From the NCBI RefSeq assembly GCF_900115395.1, contig NZ_FOWE01000001.1, positions 372,001-436,000 on the forward strand: DNA of 64,000 bases, written 5' to 3'. Origin of the DNA: Geodermatophilus obscurus (lineage in GTDB: Bacteria; Actinomycetota; Actinomycetes; Mycobacteriales; Geodermatophilaceae). Positions 51,568 through 57,984 of this stretch are shown here, piece by piece. Under the pieces are notes generated by a model. The model did not search any database, was not told the DNA's origin, and worked only from the letters and a program-made list of their open reading frames with translations. How positions within the stretch are numbered: position 1 is the stretch's first letter; every line of letters begins with the position of its first letter. The position numbers were made by a program, and so were the translations under genes.

Positions 51568-51573
51568 TAGCCT
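51568..51573 (+). promoter_or_regulatory. candidate -10 (TAGCCT) of the PIG-L/cNMP gene
   Basis: TAGCCT lies 57 bases before the GTG at 51630, inside a 127-base gap after the dehydrogenase. It uses the same hexamer as the ssb and 5'-nucleotidase promoters. Confidence 0.3.
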
Positions 51574-51629
51574 GGGCCGATCCGCGGGTCCAGGTCGAAC
51601 CCGCGAGCGGCAGACGAGACGGGGACCGC

Positions 51630-52787
51630 GTGGCGCACGACTCGTCGGTGGAGGGCCCCGGTCGCAGACCCCCGCAGGTGCTGGGGGTCTTCGCCCACCC
51701 GGACGACGAGACGCTCGGTGCCGGCGGCACCCTCGCCAAGTACGCGAGCGCCGGCGCCGAGGTCAGCGTGGTCGCGTTCACCCGGGGCGGGGCCGGCCAG
51801 ATCCGGGACGCCGCCGTGGCGACCCGGGCCACCCTGGGAGCGGTCCGGGAGCGGGAGCTCGAGGCGGCCGGGAAGGAGCTCGGGCTCGCACGGACGAGGT
51901 GCCTAGACCACCCGGACGGCGGCCTCGCCGCGGTCGACGGTCGCGTCCTGGCCGAGCAGGCGTCGGAGCTGCTCGGCGAGTTCGCCCCCGACGTGGTCGT
52001 CACCTTCGGACCCGACGGCTTCTCCGGTCACCCGGACCACACGGCGGTGGGGGCGGCGGTCACCGCGGCCTGCTCCGAGCTGCGCTCCCGTCGGCCGATC
52101 CGGCTCTTCCACTGCCACCTGCCGCGCAGCAGGATGCTGCTGCGCGACCGCCTGGCCGAGTGGGTCGTCGAGCTGACGAGCCGCTTCACGGGCTCCAGGG
52201 ACTTCGTCCGCGCCCTGTCGGTCTTCTCGCGGGAGACGACGGCTCTCGGCTACGCGGCGGACTTCGTCAGCGTGGAGTGGTTCCCGTCCGGCACCTACCT
52301 CATGGAACAGGGTGAGGAGGCGACGACCATGCACTTCCTCCTGTCCGGTTCCGTGGAGATCCGGCGCGAGGGTGCCGACGGCCGGGTGCGGGTGGTCGAC
52401 CGGTCGGGCCCGGGGGAGTTCGTCGGGGAGACGGGCATCGCCACCGGCCGGCCCCGCAACGCGCACGTGGTCGCCGTGGACGACGTCACGAGCCTCGTGT
52501 TCCTGGCGGCCGGCCCTCCCTCCGTCGACCGGCAGCGGGACGACGCCGTCCCCCTGCTCACCCGCTCGCTGCCGTCCGGGGACCTGGTCGACGCCCGGGT
52601 CAGCGCGTGCATCGACGTCACGGACTTCGTCGGCCACAAGATCCGGGCCACGGCCGCACACCGCTCCCAGTACCCGATCGACCCGGCGATGTTCCCCGAC
52701 TCGATCCTCCGGGAGATGTTCGGCGTCGAGTACTTCGTCCAGGTCCTCCCGGAGCGGGAGCTGGACCGGTCCCTGTTCGGCTCCTAG
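51630..52787 (+). CDS. PIG-L/LmbE deacetylase with an inserted cyclic-nucleotide-binding domain
   Basis: A 385-aa protein. Residues 17-~210 are the PIG-L deacetylase core: VFAHPDDETLGAGGTLAKYA (zinc His23, catalytic Asp25/Asp26), RERELEAAGKELGL, and FGPDGFSGHPDHTAVG with zinc His134 and His137. Residues ~214-293 form a cNMP-binding (CRP-like) beta-roll: FPSGTYLMEQGEEATTMHFL, LSGSVEIRREG, GPGEFVGETGIATGRPRNAH and VVAVDDVTSLVF. The deacetylase C-terminal part then resumes (DARVSACIDVTDFVGHKIRA, HRSQYPID, FGVEYFVQVL). PIG-L enzymes deacetylate N-acetylglucosamine-type amides (MshB, Mca, GPI and antibiotic pathways). Allosteric control by cAMP/cGMP or another ligand is inferred. Its stop overlaps that of the convergent PLP gene. 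Confidence 0.82.
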   Translation: MAHDSSVEGPGRRPPQVLGVFAHPDDETLGAGGTLAKYASAGAEVSVVAFTRGGAGQIRDAAVATRATLGAVRERELEAAGKELGLARTRCLDHPDGGLAAVDGRVLAEQASELLGEFAPDVVVTFGPDGFSGHPDHTAVGAAVTAACSELRSRRPIRLFHCHLPRSRMLLRDRLAEWVVELTSRFTGSRDFVRALSVFSRETTALGYAADFVSVEWFPSGTYLMEQGEEATTMHFLLSGSVEIRREGADGRVRVVDRSGPGEFVGETGIATGRPRNAHVVAVDDVTSLVFLAAGPPSVDRQRDDAVPLLTRSLPSGDLVDARVSACIDVTDFVGHKIRATAAHRSQYPIDPAMFPDSILREMFGVEYFVQVLPERELDRSLFGS

Positions 52788-53737
52788 AGCTCGGCCGCCA
52801 CGTCGTCGAACAGCGCCGTCGAGAAGTAGCGCTCCATGCGGTCGGGCAGGACCGTGGCCACGTGGTGCCCGGGGCCGAGCCGGGCGGCGAGCCGACGGGC
52901 CGCGGCGATGTTGAGCCCGCTCGACGGGCCGATGCCCAGGCCGCGACGACCGAACTCGCGCGCGGTGGACAGGGCCTCCGGCTCCGGGACGAGCACGGCC
53001 TCGGCGAGCCCGACGGCGGCGGGGTCGAGGAGCCGGCTCATACCGTCGACGATGCCCGGGATCCCGCCGGCGACCTCCGGACGACCGTCCGCGGTCCCGG
53101 TCGCCACCGGCATCGCCCGCGCGACGACCGTGTCGTGGCCGTGGTCCCGCAGTGCGTGTGCCACGCCCATGAGCGTGCCCCCGGTGCCGACGCCGGCGAC
53201 GAAGCCGTCGAGCCGGACCCCGACCTGCTCGATGAGCTCGGGCCCGGTCGAGTGCCGGTGCGCGAACACGTTGCGCGGGTTCTCGAACTGCCGGGCGGCG
53301 TAGAGGTCGGGCTCGGTCGCCCAGTCCCGGAGCATCGCGGCGACCGCTCCGTCCATGCCCAGCTCGGCCGGGGTGAGGACGACGTCGCCGCCGAGCCGGC
53401 GGATCATCAGGACCCGCTCGCCGCTGACCGTCTTGGGCATGTAGGCCCGGAACGGCAGGCCCACGGTGGCGCAGACCATGCTCAACGCGATCGAGGTGGA
53501 CCCGCTCGACGCCTCCACGACGACGGTCGAGGGGGACACCTCGCCCGACGCGATCGCGTGCGCGACGATGCTCGTCGCCATCCGGTCCTTGGTGCAGCCG
53601 CTCGGCAGCAGGTGGTCGAGCTTCAGCCAGAGCGTGCACCCGCTCGCCTCGTCCTCGAACGGGACGGTCGGGGTCTCGAGCGGGAGCCGCAGGAGCCAGG
53701 ACGCACGCTCGCCGAACGTCGATCGACCCTGCAACAC
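52784..53737 (-). CDS. cysteine-synthase-type PLP enzyme
   Basis: A 317-aa fold-type II PLP enzyme. The PLP Lys is in LLPSGCTKDRMATSIVAHA (Ser-Gly-x-x-Lys-Asp-Arg as in cysteine/cystathionine synthases), then VVVEASSGSTSIALSMVCAT (substrate loop), GFVAGVGTGGTLMGVAHAL (phosphate loop) and GIGPSSGLNIAAARRL. Closest in style to CysK/CysM and CBS-like synthases; the donor is unknown. GGAGGAGG precedes a GTG-GTG-TTG run; GTG at 53737 has the best spacing (5 bases), with TTG at 53734 next. It converges on the PIG-L gene, with TAG stops on both strands sharing CTAG, and is divergent from a cNMP-binding gene. Confidence 0.85.
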   Translation of the reverse strand: MLQGRSTFGERASWLLRLPLETPTVPFEDEASGCTLWLKLDHLLPSGCTKDRMATSIVAHAIASGEVSPSTVVVEASSGSTSIALSMVCATVGLPFRAYMPKTVSGERVLMIRRLGGDVVLTPAELGMDGAVAAMLRDWATEPDLYAARQFENPRNVFAHRHSTGPELIEQVGVRLDGFVAGVGTGGTLMGVAHALRDHGHDTVVARAMPVATGTADGRPEVAGGIPGIVDGMSRLLDPAAVGLAEAVLVPEPEALSTAREFGRRGLGIGPSSGLNIAAARRLAARLGPGHHVATVLPDRMERYFSTALFDDVAAEL

Positions 53738-53854
53738 CACCGCCTCCTCCGGCTCGTGGCCCCACCCTGGACCGCAGCGGGACCGAGACGGCTGACGGCG
53801 AGCATCCGCGCGTGCTCCCCGCCCTGGCAAGGGACTCCGGCGTCGCCCGGAACA

Positions 53855-53873
53855 GGTCGGTCTCCGGCCGACC
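53855..53873 (+). promoter_or_regulatory. inverted repeat in the PLP / cNMP-protein divergent region
   Basis: GGTCGG-N7-CCGACC in the 219-base gap between divergent starts. A TACCGT hexamer follows at 53879-53884, pointing toward the cNMP-protein gene. The dyad is a plausible operator for both genes, but the regulator is unknown; it does not match the CRP consensus. Confidence 0.3.
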
Positions 53874-53956
53874 GGGGCTACCGTGTCGGGACGCGAGCCC
53901 ACCCGGACGTCCCGGGGCGGTCCTCGCCGGTCCCGACGACCTTCCGGAGAGCGTGC

Positions 53957-54460
53957 GTGGACGCGGAGAGACCACTGGCCGTCCGGGCCTTCTGCCCGTT
54001 CCGGCTCGTCGTCGACGAGGACCTCGACCAGCTCGGCCGGGAGATCGCGACCAGCGTCGCGGCGGCCGGCTCGACCCTGTTCGAGGAGGGCGACCCGGCG
54101 GACGGCGTCGCCACGGTCCTCGAGGGCGCCGTCGAGGTCGTCACGGGCGGCCGGGTCATCGCGACGCTCGGCCCGGGGTCACTGCTCGGTGAGCTCTCGG
54201 TGTTCGTGCCCTCCGCCTCGCGCACCGCGACGGCCCGGGCGAGCTCCGCGGTGCGGATGGTGACGTGGCGCGCGGCCGACGTCCGTGGCCGCCTCGCGCG
54301 TCACGAACGCCTGGCCACGGCGATCGTGGCCGACATGGCCTTCGTCCTCGCGGACCGGCTCGACCGGCGCACGCAGGACGTCGTCGCGCTGCTCAGGGCC
54401 GCCGGGACACGCCTGCCGGTGTCCGAGCTGGAGCGCTTCCGCAGCCGCGCCGTGGAGTAG
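53957..54460 (+). CDS. stand-alone cyclic-nucleotide-binding-domain protein
   Basis: A 167-aa protein. Residues ~10-120 form a CRP-type beta-roll: LVVDEDLDQLGREIATSVAA, STLFEEGDPADGVATVLEGA, VEVVTGGRVIATLGPGSLLG, ELSVFVPSASRTATARASSA. The phosphate-binding cassette is degenerate (G-E-L-S-V-F, then R-T-A-T). A long helix follows (ERLATAIVADMAFVLADRLD), with no C-terminal HTH, so it cannot act as a classic CRP activator. It may be a sensor partner for a nearby enzyme. GTG at 53957 follows CGGAGAG by 6-7 bases. It lies next to the PIG-L enzyme bearing the same kind of domain. Confidence 0.75.
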   Translation: MDAERPLAVRAFCPFRLVVDEDLDQLGREIATSVAAAGSTLFEEGDPADGVATVLEGAVEVVTGGRVIATLGPGSLLGELSVFVPSASRTATARASSAVRMVTWRAADVRGRLARHERLATAIVADMAFVLADRLDRRTQDVVALLRAAGTRLPVSELERFRSRAVE

Positions 54461-54462
54461 CG

Positions 54463-54483
54463 GCCGCCGTCCGGGACGGCGGC
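54463..54483 (+). terminator. hairpin after the cNMP-protein gene
   Basis: Perfect 9-base arms GCCGCCGTC / GACGGCGGC with a 3-base loop, beginning 2 bases after the stop codon. Confidence 0.6.
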
Positions 54484-54699
54484 ACCTCGTCGGGACGGGC
54501 GTGTCCCCGCAGGCCCGAGCGCCGTGTGCACCGGCCTGTGTCGGGCCGGCGACACGCCACCCACCGGGCCACGCGGAGGACCGGCCGGCCGACCGCGGTC
54601 CGCCGGGACCGCCGCGTCCTCAGGCTGCTCGCGTCGGTCCCGGCTGATGGCGACGACGGAAGACGCCCCGATCGCGGGCGCTGGTCCTACGCTCCTGCC

Positions 54700-54819
54700 G
54701 TGGGCAACATCGGCAAGGAGATCCGCCGCATCGAGGTCCTGCCCGTGCCCGAGCCGACCCCCGAGCCGGCCTCGCCGGAGCGACCCGAGCCGCGCCGAGA
54801 TCCATCGCCTGCGAGGTAG
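54700..54819 (+). CDS. tiny Pro/Glu-rich protein, probably leaderless
   Basis: A 39-aa protein: GNIGKEIRRIEVLPVPEPTP followed by Glu/Pro-rich residues and PSPAR. A basic GNIGKE-RRIEV start followed by a proline-acid tail is a pattern seen in very short conserved actinobacterial proteins of unknown role. TACGCT sits exactly 6 bases before the GTG and no ribosome site exists, fitting a leaderless mRNA. The stop is 5 bases before the next gene, so the two are probably co-transcribed. Confidence 0.5.
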   Translation: MGNIGKEIRRIEVLPVPEPTPEPASPERPEPRRDPSPAR

Positions 54820-54824
54820 CCGCC

Positions 54825-55652
54825 GTGGATCCCTACGGTGGCTTCGAGCCACAGGTGGGCGAGATCAGGGCCCTGCGCACCTTCCGGATCGGCCCGGACG
54901 GTGCGCTGTACCCCCTGTTCTCGAACGACGCCTGGCACGACGGTGCCAACACCGCGCGCTGCCTCAAGGAGCACCGCACACCGCATCCCAGCCCGGCACC
55001 GGACTGCACGTGCGGTTTCTACGCCTTCGGCGGGGAGCAGTGGGTCGGTGACCACCCACGGAGCCGCCACGTCCTCGCGGTGGTCGCCTGCTGGGGTCGC
55101 GTCATCGCGGGAAGCCGCGGACTGCGGGCCGAGCACTGCCGGATCGAGGCCCTGTGGCTGTCGGCCGCCGTGCCGGCGGGCCTCGTCGAGCGGGTCCTCC
55201 ACAACCACCCCTCGGTGGCGGTCCACCGGGACCGGTCCCGGATGCTGGCCGAGCACCCGCCGACCGAACTGGACTGCTACGAGCGGCCCGGCGGTGGGAG
55301 AGGCCGTCCCGTCGGACGGCTGTGGTGGTCGGCTGCGATCGCGGCGGCCGTGCTGGGCGTCCTCCCCGCCCACTGGCTGGGGGGAGCCCAGAACGCCGTA
55401 CTCGTGTCGGTCGTCCTGGGAACGGCCTTCGCGGTGGCGGCACTGCCCGTCGCCCGGCGCGGCAGCGACGTCGACGTGTCCGGCCGACGCCTGCTCTGCC
55501 TGGCGACCTCGATCTGGCTCGTGGCCTCCTTCCTGGGGCCCCTCGGCTCGGTGTTCGTCCGGTTGCCGCTGCTGCAGGCCGTGTCGATCGTCGGGCTCCA
55601 GCACGTGTGCCTCCTCATCGAAGGCCGGCGCATACCGGCCCAGATCCTCTGA
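54825..55652 (+). CDS. two-part protein: Cys-containing soluble domain plus membrane helices
   Basis: A 275-aa protein. Residues 1-~155 are soluble: RALRTFRIGPDGALYPLFSN, DAWHDGANTARCLKEH, then PAPDCTCGFYAFGGEQWV. This W..G..TA.C....P...C.CG.YA arrangement recurs in uncharacterised actinobacterial proteins and may bind a ligand or metal through Cys. From ~165 come about four hydrophobic helices (LWWSAAIAAAVLGVLPAHWL, AVLVSVVLGTAFAVAALPVA, LLCLATSIWLVASFLGPLGS, and a C-terminal one). The GTG start has GCGAGG about 9 bases upstream. Function unknown. Confidence 0.7.
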   Translation: MDPYGGFEPQVGEIRALRTFRIGPDGALYPLFSNDAWHDGANTARCLKEHRTPHPSPAPDCTCGFYAFGGEQWVGDHPRSRHVLAVVACWGRVIAGSRGLRAEHCRIEALWLSAAVPAGLVERVLHNHPSVAVHRDRSRMLAEHPPTELDCYERPGGGRGRPVGRLWWSAAIAAAVLGVLPAHWLGGAQNAVLVSVVLGTAFAVAALPVARRGSDVDVSGRRLLCLATSIWLVASFLGPLGSVFVRLPLLQAVSIVGLQHVCLLIEGRRIPAQIL

Positions 55653-55906
55653 CCGCACCCCGCTCCGTCGGCGACGGACGCTGGAGGGGAGCGGCCCCGT
55701 GGACCCACGGAGGAGACCGGGCCCGGTCCGCCATCGGGGTGCGCACGCGGCCGCCGGGTGCCGGGGCCGGGTCCTGCCGGGGGAGTCGGCCCCCGGCGCA
55801 CACCTCGACCGGTCCTGCACGCCCGTCGTGGGCACCGGGAGGCGTCATGACCGCCGGCACCGGTCTCCGGGACCGCTGCACGGCGCCGGGCCCGGGCAGC
55901 GCGGGG

Positions 55907-56386
55907 TCACGTCGTGCGACGGGCGGCCCTCCTCGGCCGCGGGGCCGGGCGGACGACGAGCACCGGGCACGGCGCGTAGTGCTGCACCCGCTCGGCGGTG
56001 CTGCCGACGAGGAACGCGTCGCTGAGCCCGCGCCCGCCGGCGGCCACCACGACCAGGCCCGCGTCGACCTGCTGCGCCGCCTCGATGATCTCGGCGGCAG
56101 GCGACCCGCTGCGGATCTGCTTGTCGATGACCGGCCCCCAGCCGTCGAAGACGGCCGCCACCGCGTCGACGGCGTTCTGCGCCTCCTCCCGGAAGCTGCC
56201 CGTCCACTCGCCGGCACGGCGCTGCTGGACCTCGGAGATCTCGTCGGCGAAGGCGACCGAGGCCAACGGCCGGATGACCGCGACCACCGAGATCGTGGTG
56301 ATCTTCGCGGGGTCCGCGAAGGACGTGAGGTGGCGGGCCGCGGCCAGGGACTGCGGTGACCCGTCGGTGGCGACGACGACGTGCAT
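55907..56386 (-). CDS. universal stress protein (UspA family)
   Basis: A 159-aa single-domain Usp. HVVVATDGSPQSLAAARHLT is the N-terminal strand and ATP-base site. AGLVVVAAGGRGLSDAFLVG and STAERVQHYAPCPVLVVRPA carry the G-2x-G-9x-G-(S/T) ATP motif, so it is the nucleotide-binding class. The tail is Arg-rich. The start is 1 base after the permease stop, so it is co-transcribed with the APC permease and may regulate it, as other permease-Usp pairs do. The upstream 254-base gap (55653-55906) shows no gene. Confidence 0.88.
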   Translation of the reverse strand: MHVVVATDGSPQSLAAARHLTSFADPAKITTISVVAVIRPLASVAFADEISEVQQRRAGEWTGSFREEAQNAVDAVAAVFDGWGPVIDKQIRSGSPAAEIIEAAQQVDAGLVVVAAGGRGLSDAFLVGSTAERVQHYAPCPVLVVRPAPRPRRAARRTT

Positions 56387-56387
56387 C

Positions 56388-57818
56388 TCAGACGTCCCTC
56401 CGGGAAGCGGCCTCGGGATCGCCGCGCCGGGCGCCCGGGGGGCGGTTCCGCGCGCCGGCGGCGTACTCGACCAGGAAGAGCACGACCCCGACGGCGATCA
56501 GCCCGGCGCACCAGATGAGCGACGAGGGGTCGTCGTAGATCGAGAACCCCAGGATGGCCAGGTTGCCGACCAGGCCGACGAGCAGCAGGGGTGTGTTGGC
56601 GCGGTAGGTGCGCTCGTCCTCGTCCCGCCCGCGCAGCTTGAGGCACGCGACGATCACGAGGGCGTAGATGGCCAGGAGCAGGACGACGGTGACCAGGGCG
56701 AGGCGGTTGACCAGGTCGATGCCGCCACCCGCCTCGAGCACGACCGTGCCCGTGACCAGCAGGGCCGCGACCACCACCCCGCTGAAGACCAGCCCGACCC
56801 ACGGGCTGCGGCGGGTCGCGTGGATCTTGGCGAAGGCACCCGGGACGACGTCCTCCTTCGCCATGCCGTAGAGGATCCGCGGCTGGGTGACGATCGTGAC
56901 CAGGGTGGTGTTGGTGATCGCGATCAGCGCGATGACCGAGAACAGCGTCGTCATGAAGTCGGTCGAGAAGGGCAGGATGCCCTGCCGGACGACCTCCAGC
57001 AGCGCCGCGTCGGACTCCGCCAGCACGTCGGTGGGCACGGTGAGCGCGGCGGCCATGGACACCAGGACGTAGACGGTGCCCGCGACGACCATGCCGCCGA
57101 CGAGGGACCGCGGGAAGGACCGGTGCGGGTCGATCGTCTCCTCGGCGACGTTGGCCGTGTTCTCGAACCCGGTCATCGCGAAGAAGGAGAAGGCGATGCC
57201 GGCGAGGACGGCGAGCGCGGGGTTGCCGGAGACGCTGATGTCGGCGAGGACGCCGAAGTCGGCGTTCCCCTGGGCGATGTACCAGACGCCGATGACCATC
57301 ACGATCACCAGTCCGGCGACCTCGACGAAGGTCATCAGCATGTTCATCACCACCGACTCGGTGATGCCGATGAAGTTGACGACCACCAGGGCGAGGAGGA
57401 AGACCAGCGACACGAGCAGGGCCGGCGGACCCTCCCAGAGGGTGGCGAAGTAGGAGGCGAACCCGGTCGCCAGCGAGCCCGTCGCCGCGAAGCTGGCCGA
57501 CAGGAACGCCACGGTGACCAGGAACGTCAGCGCCGTGCTGCCGAACGCCTTCTTGACGTACAGCGCGGCACCGGCGGCCTGGGGATACTTGGTCACCAGC
57601 TCGGCGTAGGCCGCCCCGGTGATGGCCGCGACGGTGACCCCGAGGGCGAACGCGAGCCAGAACGCCCCGCCGACGGCGGCGGCGACCAGGCCGATCAAGA
57701 CGTAGATGCCGGAGCCGAGGACGTCACCGAGGGTGTAGAAGAACAGCTGCCTGCCGGTGATGGACCTCCGCAGACCGCTGTCCTCCTCGTCGACGGTGCC
57801 GGTGCTGGTCTCGGCCAC
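56388..57818 (-). CDS. APC-family amino acid permease
   Basis: A 476-aa permease with about 12 helices. The first helix contains TLGDVLGSGIYVLIGLVAAA, the G-S-G-I unwound substrate site. FSFFAMTGFENTANVAEETI is the TM6 Gly-Phe-Glu motif of the APC superfamily, and YGMAKEDVVPGAFAKIHATR the conserved TM8-9 loop. The C-terminus is a short basic tail. Amino-acid or polyamine uptake is likely; specificity unknown. GTG at 57818 has only a weak GGGG site. It heads a two-gene operon with UspA and is divergent from the E1 gene. Confidence 0.88.
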   Translation of the reverse strand: MAETSTGTVDEEDSGLRRSITGRQLFFYTLGDVLGSGIYVLIGLVAAAVGGAFWLAFALGVTVAAITGAAYAELVTKYPQAAGAALYVKKAFGSTALTFLVTVAFLSASFAATGSLATGFASYFATLWEGPPALLVSLVFLLALVVVNFIGITESVVMNMLMTFVEVAGLVIVMVIGVWYIAQGNADFGVLADISVSGNPALAVLAGIAFSFFAMTGFENTANVAEETIDPHRSFPRSLVGGMVVAGTVYVLVSMAAALTVPTDVLAESDAALLEVVRQGILPFSTDFMTTLFSVIALIAITNTTLVTIVTQPRILYGMAKEDVVPGAFAKIHATRRSPWVGLVFSGVVVAALLVTGTVVLEAGGGIDLVNRLALVTVVLLLAIYALVIVACLKLRGRDEDERTYRANTPLLLVGLVGNLAILGFSIYDDPSSLIWCAGLIAVGVVLFLVEYAAGARNRPPGARRGDPEAASRRDV

Positions 57819-57984
57819 GAGGACCCCGCTTCGTCGAGGGCGGACTCAAGACCCGTCACGGAAGCCCCATCCGGTACCGGTGTCAACCCGGGGCGCCTGC
57901 ACGCCCGGCAGGCGGGGCCGCCGGGCGCTGGGCGGCAGCCGTGCCGGGCCGGTGCTGGACCACGCCGCCCGCTCGGGACAGAGT

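Noticed and set aside
51630-53737. Mycothiol biosynthesis pair (MshB and a cysteine enzyme)
   Set aside because: MshB has no cNMP domain and MshC is a tRNA-synthetase-like ligase, not a PLP synthase. A thiol link remains possible but is not shown.
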